Shown here one piece after another: positions 24,890 through 34,502 of a stretch of DNA of 64,000 nucleotides. Below the pieces are notes generated by a model that was not told where the DNA came from, searched no databases, and was given only the letters and a program-made list of their open reading frames with translations. The stretch spans positions 806,001-870,000 of the forward strand of contig BQOK01000001.1 of NCBI GenBank assembly GCA_022835495.1. The letters run 5' to 3'. Origin of the DNA: Oscillospiraceae bacterium (lineage in GTDB: Bacteria > Bacillota > Clostridia > Oscillospirales > Ruminococcaceae). Position 1 is the first letter of the stretch, and each line of letters starts with the position of its first letter. A program made the position numbers and the translations under genes.

Positions 24890-26386
24890 ATGAGTACGAA
24901 ATACATTCTGGCGCTGGACCAGGGAACCACCAGCAGCAGGGCGATTTTGTTTGACCAGGATCAGAACATTGTGGAGATGACCCAGCGGGAATTCACCCAG
25001 ATCTACCCCAAGGAGGGCTGGGTGGAGCACGACCCCATGGAGATCTGGTCCAGCCAGTACGGCGTGATGATGGAGGTGGTGGCCCGCAGCGGCGTGGACG
25101 CCAGGGACATTGCGGCCATTGGCATTACCAACCAGCGCGAGACCACCATTGTGTGGGACAAGGAGACCGGGCGGCCCATTTACAACGCCATTGTGTGGCA
25201 ATGCCGCCGCACCGCGCCCATTATTGACGAACTGCTGGAAAAGGGCTGCGGCGAGACCATCCGCAAAAAGACCGGGCTTGTGCCGGACGCCTACTTTTCC
25301 GGCAGCAAGATCAAATGGATTTTGGACCAGGTGCCCGGCAGCCGCGAGCGGGCGGCCAGGGGCGAGCTTTTGTTCGGCACGGTGGACACCTGGCTGGTGT
25401 GGAAGCTGACCGGCGGCACGGCCCATGTGACCGACCGCACCAACGCCTCGCGCACCATGATCTACAACATCGACACCCTGGACTGGGACGACGAGCTGCT
25501 GGCCATGCTGGACATCCCCCGGGCCATGCTGCCCCAGGTGCGCTCTTCCAGCGAGGTGTACGGCTATGCCAGCGTGGGCGGCGTGGACGTGCCGGTGGCG
25601 GGCATTGCGGGCGACCAGCAGGCGGCTTTGTTCGGCCAGGGCTGCTTTGAGGCGGGCCAGGCGAAGAACACCTACGGCACCGGCTGCTTTTTGCTGATGA
25701 ACACCGGCGAAAAGCGCCACCAGAGCGAGAACGGCCTGCTGACCACCATTGCCGCCACCCTGAAGGACGAGCCGGTGCAGTATGCCCTGGAGGGCAGCGT
25801 GTTTGTGGGGGGCGCGGTGATCCAGTGGCTGCGGGACGAGATGCGCTTTTTCACCGAGAGCCGGGACGCCGAGTACTACGCGCAGAAGGTGCCCGACACG
25901 GGCGGCGTGTACCTGGTGCCCGCGTTCACGGGGCTGGGCGCGCCCCACTGGGACATGTATGCCCGCGGCTGCATTGTGGGGCTGACCCGCGGCACCCGGC
26001 GCGAGCACATCATCCGTGCCGCACAGGAATCCATCGCGTACCAGTCGGCCGACCTTGTGGAGGCAATGGAAAAGGACACGGGCCTGCCCATCACCGAGCT
26101 GCGGGTGGACGGCGGCGCCTCGCGCGACCGCTTTTTGATGCAGTTCCAGGCCGATATCCTGCATAAGGAGGCCCGGCGGCCCATGATCCGCGAGACCACG
26201 GCCCTGGGCGCGGCGTACTTAGCGGGCCTTGCCACCGGTGTGTGGCAGAGCACCAGCGAGATCAGCCGTTTATGGAGCTGCGACGTGACCTTTGCCCCCA
26301 AAATGGAGGATGAAAAGCGCCGCGCCCTGCTGGGCAAATGGCACAAGGCTGTGGGCCGCAGCCTGGACTGGGAAGAGCACGAATGA
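24890..26386 (+). CDS. glpK: Glycerol kinase
   Basis: 498 residues, FGGY kinase. [16 protein letters not shown] (phosphate-1), [31 protein letters not shown]-type region and [17 protein letters not shown] (adenosine motif) are all present. Converts glycerol and ATP to sn-glycerol-3-phosphate for the dehydrogenase encoded upstream. ATG 24890 follows AAGGAGGAG. No glpF facilitator in the operon. Typical GlpK length. Confidence 0.97.
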   Translation: MSTKYILALDQGTTSSRAILFDQDQNIVEMTQREFTQIYPKEGWVEHDPMEIWSSQYGVMMEVVARSGVDARDIAAIGITNQRETTIVWDKETGRPIYNAIVWQCRRTAPIIDELLEKGCGETIRKKTGLVPDAYFSGSKIKWILDQVPGSRERAARGELLFGTVDTWLVWKLTGGTAHVTDRTNASRTMIYNIDTLDWDDELLAMLDIPRAMLPQVRSSSEVYGYASVGGVDVPVAGIAGDQQAALFGQGCFEAGQAKNTYGTGCFLLMNTGEKRHQSENGLLTTIAATLKDEPVQYALEGSVFVGGAVIQWLRDEMRFFTESRDAEYYAQKVPDTGGVYLVPAFTGLGAPHWDMYARGCIVGLTRGTRREHIIRAAQESIAYQSADLVEAMEKDTGLPITELRVDGGASRDRFLMQFQADILHKEARRPMIRETTALGAAYLAGLATGVWQSTSEISRLWSCDVTFAPKMEDEKRRALLGKWHKAVGRSLDWEEHE

Positions 26387-26400
26387 CCTGCCCTGGATGA

Positions 26401-26454
26401 AACACAAACACGCGCCGCCCGGATCGAAAGATCCGGGCGGCGCGTGTTTGTGTT
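26401..26454. terminator. Very long perfect hairpin between glpK and nrdB
   Basis: 25-bp fully complementary arms around a GAAA tetraloop, separating convergent operons. Ends with only T3-G-T runs, so it acts as a strong structural bidirectional terminator. Confidence 0.85.
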
Positions 26455-26465
26455 GGGCACAGGCG

Positions 26466-27509
26466 TTACAGATCGTCCACCAGGGCGGTGCTTTTGGCGT
26501 AGGCGGTACTTTTGGCCTCGAAAAAATCGGTCTTGACCAGGTTTGCGTTGGAATACTGGCTGACCCAGGCCATGCTGGCGGGCTCCTGGCGATTGTCTTC
26601 ATAGAGAGCGCCGTAGCCCAGGCCCGACCAGCGCAGGTTGCCCAGATACCGGATGTAGTCGGTGAGCATGCGGCGGTTCAGGCCGGGAACCTCGTCGCCG
26701 ATGACATAGTGGCCCCAGGCGATCTCCTGCCGCACGCCCTCTTCCAGCATTTCCCGCAGAAGCTGCACGTTTTCGGGGCAGAACAGCTCGGGCTGCTCTT
26801 TCTGCAGCTCCAGCAGGATGTTGCGGAACAGCCACAGATGGGTGTTTTCGTCCCGGTTGATGTAGCGGATCTCCTGGGCGGAGCCGGGCATTTTGCCGCC
26901 CCGGAAGAGGTTGTAAAAGAAGGCGAAGCCGCTGTAGAAGTAGACGCCCTCCAGGATATAGTTGGCCATCATGACCTTTAAAAGGGTGAGGGGATCCTTT
27001 TTTTGCTGGAACTGGTTGTACAGATCGCCGATGAAGGTGTTGCGGCGCAGCAGGTGCTCGTCGGTCTTCCACTGGTAGAGGATCTCGTCCCGCCGGGTGG
27101 GGGCGCAGATGGTGTCGAGCATGTAGCTGTAGCTTTGGCTGTGCACACACTCCTGAAAGGTCTGGATGGACAGGCAGAGGTTCACCTCGTTGGCGGTGAT
27201 GTACTCGCCGATGCAGGGCAGGTTTGCGGTCTGGATGGAATCGAGAAACACGAGAAAGCTGAGGATCTTGTCGTAGGCGGTGCGCTCGGCGGGCGAGAGG
27301 CGGGGATAGTCCTTCACGTCCTGGGAGAGGTTGATCTCTTCCGGGATCCAGAAATTGTTCATGGCCTGCCGGTACCAGCCGCTCACCCAGGGGTAGCGCA
27401 GGTTGTTGAAGTCGTTCAGGTTGGTGGTGTTGCCGCCGATCATGCGGCGCAGGCGGACGTCTGTGTCGCCGCCGGGGTTGAACAGGGGCTTTTTTACAAG
27501 CTGTGCCAT
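26466..27509 (-). CDS. nrdB: Class I ribonucleoside-diphosphate reductase, beta subunit
   Basis: 347 residues. Di-iron ligands in order: VFLDSIQTANL (Asp), FQECVHSQSYSY (Glu and His), EGVYFYSGF (Glu), NRDENTHL (Glu and His). The radical Tyr is the Tyr of HSQSY, so this is a tyrosyl-radical type enzyme. Ends TALVDDL, a short acidic tail that docks into NrdA. Second gene of the nrdAB operon, 19 bases after nrdA. Odd in a strict anaerobe, because radical generation needs O2; useful during oxygen exposure. Confidence 0.95.
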   Translation of the reverse strand: MAQLVKKPLFNPGGDTDVRLRRMIGGNTTNLNDFNNLRYPWVSGWYRQAMNNFWIPEEINLSQDVKDYPRLSPAERTAYDKILSFLVFLDSIQTANLPCIGEYITANEVNLCLSIQTFQECVHSQSYSYMLDTICAPTRRDEILYQWKTDEHLLRRNTFIGDLYNQFQQKKDPLTLLKVMMANYILEGVYFYSGFAFFYNLFRGGKMPGSAQEIRYINRDENTHLWLFRNILLELQKEQPELFCPENVQLLREMLEEGVRQEIAWGHYVIGDEVPGLNRRMLTDYIRYLGNLRWSGLGYGALYEDNRQEPASMAWVSQYSNANLVKTDFFEAKSTAYAKSTALVDDL

Positions 27510-27528
27510 AGCGCGGGGTCCCTTCCTT

Positions 27529-30042
27529 TCAAGACGAGCAGCTCTCGCATTCTTCCACTTCCAGCGATTTGCTGCGGATGTAATAGATGGTCTTAACCCC
27601 CTGCTCCCAGGCGAGCAGGTACAATTCCAGCACCTGGCGCAGGGTGTAGTCGTTGGTGATGTAGAGGTTCATGCTTTGGGCCTGGTCGATGTGGCGCTGG
27701 CGCACGGCGGCGGCGCGCACGCTCCAGGCCTGGTCGATCTGATGGGCGTTTTTGTAGTACCAGTAGGTGGCGGGCGAGAGCTCGGGCGCCACCCGGGGCA
27801 GCATGCTGCCCTTTTTTTCTTCCAGGAAGAACTTGTTCATCACCGGGTCGATGCCGGCGGTGGTGCCGGCCAGGATGCTGGTGCTGCTGGTGGGGGCCAC
27901 CGCCAGCAGGTAAGCGTTGCGCATGCCGTTTTGGCGCACCTGCGCGGCTAGGGCCTGCCATTCCGGGCTTTGATAGCCCCGCTTTTCAAAGTAGGCGCCG
28001 GTGGCCCAGTCGCTGCCCGCAAACAGGCTGTAGGGGCCCTTTTCGGCGGCCAGTTCGCAGCTGGCGGCAATGGCGGCCCGGTTGATGGACTCGAACACCC
28101 GGTCGGCCAGGGCGAGGTGTTCTTCGCTCTCCCACCGCACGCCGCGCTTTGCCAGCAGGTGGTGGTACCCGCTGACGCCCAGGCCGATGCTGCGGTACCG
28201 CTGGTTTGTGAGCTGCGCGTAGGGCAGGGGGTAAAAGTTCAGGTCGATCACATTGTCGAGCGCGCGCACCGCCGTGCGCACGACTTCGGCCAGGGCGGGG
28301 CCGTCGTCCACCGGCAGGCGCCCCAGCGAAAGGCTGGCCAGGTTGCACACCACAAAATCGCCGGGGCGGGTGGTGGCGACCACCACCGTGTCGCCCTCGT
28401 GGGTTTTGAGCTCGGTGCTCACGGTTTCGATGGGGGCCATGTTCTGCGCGATCTCGGTGCAGAGGTTGGAGCAGTAGATCACGCCCGCGTGGCCGTTGGG
28501 GTTCAGGCGGTTCACGGTGTCGCGGTTGAAGGCGAAGGGGGTGCCGGTTTCCACCGCGCTTTTGAGCACCAGGCGGATCACCTCTTTTACGGTGACGGTG
28601 CGCTTTTGGATGCGGGGGTCGGCCGCGCAGTCCAGGTAGCGGCGCTCCCATTCCTCGCCCCAGTAATCCTCGAGGGCGTAGCCCTTTACGGTGAGGATGT
28701 CGTGAGGGCACATCAGGTGCCAGGGGGAATCCAGGTCCCGGCGGGCCAGCTTCCAGAACAGGTCGGGCCAGCACACCGCGGGGAATACGTCGTGGGCCTT
28801 CATGCGGTCGTCGCCGTTGTTGGTGCGCAGCTGCAAAAATTCCGGCAGGTCCTTGTGCCAGGCGTCCAGGTAAACGGCCACGGCGCCCTGCCGCATGCCC
28901 AGCTGGTCCACCGCCACGGCGGTGCCGTTTACCAGCTTGATCCAGCGGATCACGCCGCCGGCCGCGCCCTCGAACCCGCGGATGCTGCCCCCGGAGGCAC
29001 GCACCTTGCCGAAGTAAAGCCCCATGCCGCCGCCGAATTTGCTGACCCGGGCGAAGTTGTCCAGGCTGCGGTAGATGCCCTCCAGGCTGTCGGGCACGGT
29101 GTCGATAAAGCAGCTGGAAAGCTGGTGGTAGGGCTTGCGGGCGTTGGAGAGGGTGGGGGTGGCCATGGTGACCTGCAAAAGGCTGAGCATATCGTAGAAT
29201 TTTTTGACCCAGGCCAGCCGGTCCCTCGTTTCGTGCAGGGCCAGGTGCAGCGCGATGCCCAAAAACATCTCCTGCGGCGTTTCCAGCGGCAGGTGCTGCC
29301 GGGTGTGGATCACATAGCGGCCCAGCAGAAGGTCCAGCCCGGACCAGGTGAACAGTTCGTCCCGCTCGTCGCAGAGGAAGGCCGCGGCCTGTTCCAGCTC
29401 GGATTTTGTATAATTTTGAAGAATATACTCGCCGTATAGGCTTTCCTGGGTCAGGTAGACCACCTTTTCGTAAAAGCTGCCGATCCCCCGGCGGGCGAGC
29501 TCGGGGGCCAGGCGCAGGCGGAAATCAAGATTCAAAAACCGCGCGGCGATGTGCTCCCACTGGGGAGCGTCCGGGGTGGTGAGCTCCACCGCGGCCTTTG
29601 CCAGCGCCCCCAGCAGTTCGCCCGGGGTCATGCCGGGCTTTGCAAAGCCGGCAAACTGGGCGGCCAGCGCGGTGAGGGGATACAAAGCGGGGTCAAAGGC
29701 GGACTGGATGCGGCGCAGGCATTCTTCCAGCCCCGGGACGCCCACCTGGGCGGCAAGGGCGCTGCGGGCCGCGCGCAGCTCGGACCGCTTTTGCCGGTAC
29801 AGGATGTAGCTTTTCGCCGCCTCGAAATGGCCGCCCTCCATGAGGGCGCGCTCCACCAGGTCCTGCACCGTTTCCACGGTGGCCCCCTGCCCGGGGAGCC
29901 GGCGCTCCACCGAGGCCAGCAGCTCCGCCAGCACCTGGCTGCCGGGGGCGCCCCCCACGCTGGCAAAGGCCTTTTGCATGGCCGCCGTGATCTTGCCCGG
30001 GTCGTAGGGCTCGTATGCGCCGCAACGCTTTTTTATGTTCAT
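27529..30042 (-). CDS. nrdA: Class I ribonucleoside-diphosphate reductase, alpha subunit
   Basis: 837 residues from ATG 30042, chosen for GGAGG eight bases upstream. N-terminal ATP cone (KKRCGAYEPYDPGKITAAMQKAF) for allosteric activity control; catalytic barrel with the Asn-Leu-Cys-Thr-Glu substrate loop (SNLCTEI), the Cys of VVCNLASLSL and the radical-transfer Tyr pair near the end. C-terminal tail ECESCSS holds the redox-active Cys pair that is re-reduced by thioredoxin. NrdR boxes overlap its promoter. Confidence 0.95.
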   Translation of the reverse strand: MNIKKRCGAYEPYDPGKITAAMQKAFASVGGAPGSQVLAELLASVERRLPGQGATVETVQDLVERALMEGGHFEAAKSYILYRQKRSELRAARSALAAQVGVPGLEECLRRIQSAFDPALYPLTALAAQFAGFAKPGMTPGELLGALAKAAVELTTPDAPQWEHIAARFLNLDFRLRLAPELARRGIGSFYEKVVYLTQESLYGEYILQNYTKSELEQAAAFLCDERDELFTWSGLDLLLGRYVIHTRQHLPLETPQEMFLGIALHLALHETRDRLAWVKKFYDMLSLLQVTMATPTLSNARKPYHQLSSCFIDTVPDSLEGIYRSLDNFARVSKFGGGMGLYFGKVRASGGSIRGFEGAAGGVIRWIKLVNGTAVAVDQLGMRQGAVAVYLDAWHKDLPEFLQLRTNNGDDRMKAHDVFPAVCWPDLFWKLARRDLDSPWHLMCPHDILTVKGYALEDYWGEEWERRYLDCAADPRIQKRTVTVKEVIRLVLKSAVETGTPFAFNRDTVNRLNPNGHAGVIYCSNLCTEIAQNMAPIETVSTELKTHEGDTVVVATTRPGDFVVCNLASLSLGRLPVDDGPALAEVVRTAVRALDNVIDLNFYPLPYAQLTNQRYRSIGLGVSGYHHLLAKRGVRWESEEHLALADRVFESINRAAIAASCELAAEKGPYSLFAGSDWATGAYFEKRGYQSPEWQALAAQVRQNGMRNAYLLAVAPTSSTSILAGTTAGIDPVMNKFFLEEKKGSMLPRVAPELSPATYWYYKNAHQIDQAWSVRAAAVRQRHIDQAQSMNLYITNDYTLRQVLELYLLAWEQGVKTIYYIRSKSLEVEECESCSS

Positions 30043-30075
30043 GCCGCATGCCTCCATAAATAGGAAATCGTATTG

Positions 30076-30126
30076 ATTATACACTGTATGTTGTGGTTAT
30101 ACAAGACTAGTATGCATAAATAGTGT
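30076..30126 (-). promoter_or_regulatory. nrdAB promoter with paired NrdR boxes
   Basis: Minus-strand promoter TTGTAT (30099-30104), 17-base spacer, TATAAT (30076-30081). Box 1 ACACTGTATGTTGTGG (30081-30096) and box 2 TATGCATAAATAGTGT (30111-30126) match the NrdR consensus ACACWATATATWGTGT and are 30 bases apart, about three helical turns. Predicts repression by ATP/dATP-loaded NrdR. Confidence 0.75.
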
Positions 30127-30439
30127 GTCTGTTTTATCACAAACAAAGAGCGGGAGCGCGCCGGGAGAAAAAAACGGCCGCCCTGAAAGGCGGCGGGGGA
30201 GAAAAAGCGGCAGGGACGGCGGCCATTGCGGGGGATATGCCGGTCTGGTATAATAAAAATGGCCGTTTTAACACGGCAGCGGCTTGTTTATAAGAGGAAA
30301 AGCGCGCGGCGGCCGGAATTGAGGCAATATATGAGCCTGTGTGCAGCGCAGAAAAGCAGAAGGAAATGAAGTTGGGCTTGGCTGCCCTGGGCGGATCAGG
30401 CACGCCTGGCAAACCGGACGTTATAGGGGGGGAATGAGG
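30127..30439. other. Intergenic region upstream of the DUF3788 gene
   Basis: About 310 bases. Contains promoter TTGCGG (30226-30231)/17 bases/TATAAT (30249-30254) and a long leader that ends with motif X. No gene seen. Confidence 0.55.
30380..30420 (+). repeat. Leader motif X (shared with Y and Z)
   Basis: GGCTGCCCTGGGCG, then CAGGCACGCCTGGCAAACCGG. Closely similar to segments at 30876-30916 (Z) and 54180-54218 (Y), each just upstream of a small gene; GCCYGG-CAAA-CCGG can form a hairpin. Confidence 0.4.
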
Positions 30440-30853
30440 ATGTATGACAGAATGCTGGACAAGCAGAGAAAACCAACATTTGATGAGATGTGCGAGTATT
30501 GCGGCAAAGGGAAAGAGCTGTTTATCCGAATAAACGAGTGGCTGTTGGAGGTGTGCCAGACCACACAGGAGATCTGCTTCCCCTATGGAAATAACTATGG
30601 CTGGGCAGCTGCCCACAGAAAAAAGAAAAAGCTGGTCTGCAATGTGTTTGCGGAGAGGGACGCGTTTACCGTTATGCTCCGATTGTCAAACCAGCAATTT
30701 CATTTGGCGTATGGCCAGGTGGAAAAAGAAACGCAGGAATGCATCGACAACAAGTACCCCTGCGGCGACGGCGGCTGGCTCCATTACCGGGTGACCGGCG
30801 AAGCCCATTTTTGCGACATACAAAAGCTGCTGGAAATGAAGTGCGCGTTATGA
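30440..30853 (+). CDS. DUF3788 family protein
   Basis: 137 residues, soluble. ATG 30440 is eight bases after a G7 run; ATG 30434 is an alternative start. DUF3788 pattern: RMLDKQRKPTFDEM, PYGNNYGWAAAHRKKKKLVCNVFAE, AFTVMLRLS and the Cys-Gly-rich NKYPCGDGGWLHYRVT. Conserved in Firmicutes and Bacteroidetes, function unknown, often carried in variable regions. Lower GC than flanking operons. Confidence 0.85.
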   Translation: MYDRMLDKQRKPTFDEMCEYCGKGKELFIRINEWLLEVCQTTQEICFPYGNNYGWAAAHRKKKKLVCNVFAERDAFTVMLRLSNQQFHLAYGQVEKETQECIDNKYPCGDGGWLHYRVTGEAHFCDIQKLLEMKCAL

Positions 30854-30875
30854 ACTGCAGCTTCTGGTTTTCTGG

Positions 30876-30916
30876 GGCTGCTTTATTTGGGACAGGCCGC
30901 GCCCGGCAAACCGGGC
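30876..30916 (+). repeat. Leader motif Z
   Basis: GGCTG, then GACAGGCCGCGCCCGGCAAA and CCGGGC; GCCCGG-CAAA-CCGGGC is a perfect hairpin. Second copy of the motif seen at 30380, upstream of the 30935 gene. Confidence 0.4.
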
Positions 30917-30934
30917 TTTGAGGGAGGGGATGAC

Positions 30935-31414
30935 ATGGGGCATTTCGGCTTTTCATACATTGGACTTATATTTTTGCTTATGCTGTTTATACCGAACATT
31001 ATTTGGACCAAGAAAATGCCCGAGGGTTATACTGCAGAGGGAGAGAATCGGATTTTAGCTTTATGTGAGCGTATGGGCGAAGTGTTGGTATGCTGCTGTG
31101 CTTTGATGTTTTCGGACTTTAATTTGCAGGGATGGACGGCCTGGACAGGGTGGCTGGCGGCGGCGATTGCTCTCATGATTTTGTATGAGATTTGGTGGAT
31201 AAGATATTTTTGCAGCGAGCGGAAACTGAAAGATTTTTACAGCGGGATTCTGCACATTCCACTTGCAGGGGCCACATTGCCTGTAATGGCGTTCTTTTTA
31301 CTGGGAATATACGGAAGGGTTATTTGGATGTTGATTGCCGTACTTATTTTAGGAATCGGACACATTGGAATACACCTGCAGCATTATAGGAACCTGAACC
31401 AAAGCATGAGGTAA
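30935..31414 (+). CDS. Hypothetical membrane protein
   Basis: 159 residues; GAGGGAGGGG precedes ATG 30935. Four to five hydrophobic helices (~5-22, 47-63, 68-84, 103-122, 126-144), with PNIIWTKKMPEGY and NRILALCERMGEVLV between the first two and ENR/RxWW charged turns. Resembles small uncharacterised clostridial membrane proteins; no catalytic or transport signature. AT-richer than its neighbours. Confidence 0.65.
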   Translation: MGHFGFSYIGLIFLLMLFIPNIIWTKKMPEGYTAEGENRILALCERMGEVLVCCCALMFSDFNLQGWTAWTGWLAAAIALMILYEIWWIRYFCSERKLKDFYSGILHIPLAGATLPVMAFFLLGIYGRVIWMLIAVLILGIGHIGIHLQHYRNLNQSMR

Positions 31415-31594
31415 ATACAAATCCCTTGGGCTGCTGCAGCTTTGCCCGGCGGATAAAAGAAAGCGCCGCTTATCACCCTGGTTTTAATGGCGGCAGGGAG
31501 GGCATAGCGGCACTTGCGCTGCGCTTTTGCAGCCGGGGGCCCTGGAACGGGGGCCTTTGGGAGCAGAATGGCCGGAACGGAATGGGAGAAAACG

Positions 31595-32056
31595 ATGAAA
31601 ATTCTTGAAATCGGGGAAAGGCCCCCCGCCTTGATACAGCAGCTGGTGGAGCTGTGGGAAAGCTCGGTGAGGGCCACCCACCACTTTTTGACGGACGGCG
31701 AGATAGAAGCGATCAAGACCTATGTGCCGCAGGCGCTGGAACAGGTGCCCAAGCTGGTTGTTGCGGAGGGCGAAAATGGGTCCCCGGCCGCTTTTATGGG
31801 GATCGACGGGCGAACGCTGGAGATGCTGTTCGTTGCGGAGGAGGAGAGAGGAAAAGGGCTGGGGAAAAAACTGATCGAATATGGGATCAGCGCCTGTTCG
31901 GTCCGGAAGCTGGCGGTGAATGAGCAGAACCCGCTTGCCAAAGGATTTTATGAACACATGGGCTTTCGGGCCTATAAAAGGACCGAGCGGGACGGGCAGG
32001 GAAACCCGTACCCGCTGTTATACATGAAACTGGACGGACGGGCCGCAAAAATCTGA
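31595..32056 (+). CDS. GNAT family N-acetyltransferase
   Basis: 153 residues. Acetyl-CoA-binding motif A is EMLFVAEEERGKGLGKKLIEYG (R-G-K-G-L-G), followed by ALNV-like strand VRKLAVNEQNPLAKGFYEHMGF, as in YjaB/YafP-like acetyltransferases. ATG 31595 after GGGAG; an in-frame ATG at 31568 is possible. Substrate unknown. 33 bases upstream of the alcohol dehydrogenase gene, possibly co-transcribed. Confidence 0.88.
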   Translation: MKILEIGERPPALIQQLVELWESSVRATHHFLTDGEIEAIKTYVPQALEQVPKLVVAEGENGSPAAFMGIDGRTLEMLFVAEEERGKGLGKKLIEYGISACSVRKLAVNEQNPLAKGFYEHMGFRAYKRTERDGQGNPYPLLYMKLDGRAAKI

Positions 32057-32088
32057 GGCACGCCGGCACAAAGGAGGCCGCTGAAACG

Positions 32089-33264
32089 ATGGATTTTCAA
32101 TACTATACCCCCACCCGGGTGGTGTTTGGCAGGAAGAGCGAAGAGCAGGTGGGCGCTTTGGCGAGGGCCCAGGGCTGCAAAAAGGCGCTGGTGCACTTTG
32201 GCGGGGGCAGCGCCCGGCGCTCGGGGCTGCTGGAAACAGTGGAGCGCTCGCTTGCCGCCGCCGGGGTGGAATTTACCGAGCTGGGGGGCGCCCAGCCGAA
32301 CCCGCGCCTGGGCCTTGTGCGCCAGGGGGTGGAGCTGTGCCGCGCCGAGGGGGTGGACTTTATCCTGGCGGTGGGCGGCGGCAGCGTGATCGACTCGGCC
32401 AAGGCGATTGGGTACGGGGCGGCGAACGAGGGCGACGTGTGGGATTTTTACAATTTTGTGCGCGCCCCGAAGGCCTGCCTGCCGGTGGGCGCGGTGCTGA
32501 CCATTGCCGCGGCGGGCAGCGAGATGAGCGATTCCTCGGTGATTACGAACGAGGACGGCTGGGTGAAGCGCGGCTACAGCAACGATCTGTGCCGCCCCAA
32601 GTTTGCGGTGATGGACCCGGAGCTCACCATGACCCTGCCGGAATACCAGACCATGTGCGGCTGCGCCGACATTTTGATGCACACCATGGAGCGGTACTTT
32701 GGCCGCGAGGCGCCCATGGGGCTGACGATTTGCATGGCGGAGGCGCTGATGCGCAGCGTGATGGAAAACGCCAGGGTGCTGCTGGCCGCGCCGGACGATT
32801 ATGAGGCCCGGGCCCAGGTGATGTGGGCGGGCAGCCTTTCCCACAATGGGCTGACCGGCTGCGGGGGCGACGGGGGCGATTGGGCTACCCACAAGCTGGA
32901 GCACGAGCTGGGCGGGCTGTTTGATGTGGCCCACGGCGCGGGGCTGACCGCCCTGTGGGGCAGCTGGGCGCGGTATGTGTATCGGGAAGAGCCGGCCCGG
33001 TTTGCCCGGTTTGCCGAAAAGGTGCTGGGGGTGGCGCCGCAGGAAAGCGAGGAGGTTACGGCCCTGGCGGGCATTGAGGCGATGGAGGCCTTTTACCGCG
33101 CCATTCGCATGCCCACCACGCTGGCCGAACTGGGCGTGCAGCCCACCGACGCCCAGATTGAGGAGATGGCCGAAAAGTGCAGCGTGACCGCCCGCGGCGC
33201 GCTGGGCAAGTTCCGGCCGCTGGGCAAGGCGGACATGGCGGCCATTTACCGGGCGGCGCGGTGA
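32089..33264 (+). CDS. Iron-containing alcohol dehydrogenase (butanol dehydrogenase type)
   Basis: 391 residues, Fe-ADH family. NAD(P)-binding GGGSVIDSAKAIG (with AVGGGS), iron ligands in the HTMERYFG region and the family signature THKLEHELGGLFDVAHGAGL (His residues). The layout with VFGRKSEEQVG at the N-terminus matches BdhA/YqhD-type NADPH aldehyde reductases, which make butanol or detoxify aldehydes. AAAGGAGG precedes ATG 32089. Confidence 0.92.
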   Translation: MDFQYYTPTRVVFGRKSEEQVGALARAQGCKKALVHFGGGSARRSGLLETVERSLAAAGVEFTELGGAQPNPRLGLVRQGVELCRAEGVDFILAVGGGSVIDSAKAIGYGAANEGDVWDFYNFVRAPKACLPVGAVLTIAAAGSEMSDSSVITNEDGWVKRGYSNDLCRPKFAVMDPELTMTLPEYQTMCGCADILMHTMERYFGREAPMGLTICMAEALMRSVMENARVLLAAPDDYEARAQVMWAGSLSHNGLTGCGGDGGDWATHKLEHELGGLFDVAHGAGLTALWGSWARYVYREEPARFARFAEKVLGVAPQESEEVTALAGIEAMEAFYRAIRMPTTLAELGVQPTDAQIEEMAEKCSVTARGALGKFRPLGKADMAAIYRAAR

Positions 33265-33288
33265 ACACGGGCGGGCTGCACCCGGCCT

Positions 33289-34311
33289 TTACGCCGCCGG
33301 GCGGCCGTGCCCGCCGGGGGAGAAAGGCCGGAGCCGGCCGCGCAGCACCCGCTTGGCGCGGTGCTCCAAAAACCACAGAAGCAGCACGATCAGGACGCCG
33401 CCCGCAAAACAGAGCAGCCGGTTTGCAATGGCGGACGAAGGGTCCAGCAGCACAAGCGAGGCGTTGATGGCGCTGATGGCGTTCACCACCTGCTTGTGCT
33501 TGTATTCCGGTGTGAAAAAGCTGAGATAGCCCAACGCCAGTATGGCGAGAGAGGCATAGCGTGGGGGCACCAGCAGCTGCATGAGAACCACAAAGCCTGC
33601 GATGCCGGCCAATGTGCCGAAAAAGCGATAGCGGATGCGCTGGAAGGTTTCGCGGATCTCGATCTGGGTGAGGGACATGACCACGATGCTGATCCAGAGC
33701 GGCTTTTTGAGATGCAGCGCCATGCCCACGCCCATGGCCGCGGCAATGCCAAGCCCCATGCGCAGAATGTAGCCGCGGCGGCGCGCGCAACAGGCCAGCT
33801 GGCCGCGCAGGCTCCGCCCGCCCTGGACGCCGCGCTTTTTCCAGCTCAGCAGGCAGGCCGCCGCCACCAGGCCCCCGGCCGCCAGGGTATCGGCCAGGCG
33901 GCCGGGGTACTGCCGCCAGGGGACCGGCGTTGCCTGGCAGAATACAAAGCACAGCATAAAGCTGATGGAAGGCTTGAGACCGGCGGGTTCGCCGCTGAGC
34001 AGCAGAAGAAGGACCACAAAGAGAAAGTTGAGCGGCAGCGCCGCCCACACAGGCAGAAGAGCGGTCTGCCCGGCCAGGCCCGCGCCCACATACACAAGCA
34101 GGACGATGGCCGCCATCACACCGGGGCGCACCCCCAGATCCATTTTGGGCAGGGTGGTGAACCCGACCCCAATGGCTACCCCGACCAGAACATTGGGCAT
34201 GCCGAACAAAAATTGGAACAGGAACATGAACCCCAGGCTGACGGCGAAGCGGCCCAGATTTACCACGGCAAGCTCCCCCGCGCGAAGGAGGCTTTCTTTT
34301 GTACAGTGCAA
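33289..34311 (-). CDS. FUSC family membrane protein (aromatic acid/efflux type)
   Basis: 340 residues from a TTG start at 34311, chosen because AAAAGGAGGG lies six bases upstream; the longer frame has none. Two sets of hydrophobic helices separated by a cytoplasmic basic segment (KKRGVQGGRSLRGQLACCARRRG); the second half LHLKKPLWISIVVMSLTQIEIRETFQRIRYRFFGTLAGI is the typical FUSC_2 repeat. Half-size relative of fusaric-acid/AaeB exporters. Divergent from a MarR gene, the usual arrangement for drug or aromatic-acid efflux. Confidence 0.85.
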   Translation of the reverse strand: MHCTKESLLRAGELAVVNLGRFAVSLGFMFLFQFLFGMPNVLVGVAIGVGFTTLPKMDLGVRPGVMAAIVLLVYVGAGLAGQTALLPVWAALPLNFLFVVLLLLLSGEPAGLKPSISFMLCFVFCQATPVPWRQYPGRLADTLAAGGLVAAACLLSWKKRGVQGGRSLRGQLACCARRRGYILRMGLGIAAAMGVGMALHLKKPLWISIVVMSLTQIEIRETFQRIRYRFFGTLAGIAGFVVLMQLLVPPRYASLAILALGYLSFFTPEYKHKQVVNAISAINASLVLLDPSSAIANRLLCFAGGVLIVLLLWFLEHRAKRVLRGRLRPFSPGGHGRPAA

Positions 34312-34502
34312 GTAATGCCCTCCTTTTAAGGCAAAGGATCGGCGGCGGAGCGGGGCTTTGGCCCGCTCCGCCGCCGGTGTATAAAATACCCTTGCCATGC
34401 GGTTGATAAATATTAAAGGTTAACAAAAGTGTACTATTTATTTTACACCAGGCATCCTGCGCTGTCAATGCAGAAAAGCAGGGGAAAGGAACCGGGAAAT
34501 TT
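34312..34502. promoter_or_regulatory. Divergent FUSC/MarR control region
   Basis: Holds a 14-bp-arm hairpin (34341-34354 with 34362-34375) in the FUSC leader and an AT-rich segment with GTGTA (34429-34433) and TACAC (34444-34448) half-sites that could be the MarR operator. Confidence 0.4.

Noticed and set aside
30380-30420. Cyclic-di-GMP riboswitch (CAGG-GCAAACC resemblance)
   Set aside because: Only a short string matches; the second helix, conserved CGCAAAGCC and tetraloop receptor are missing.
30380-31590. Integron cassette array with attC-like sites around the small genes
   Set aside because: No GTTRRRY/RYYYAAC core sites and no integron integrase; the shared motif is upstream rather than flanking.
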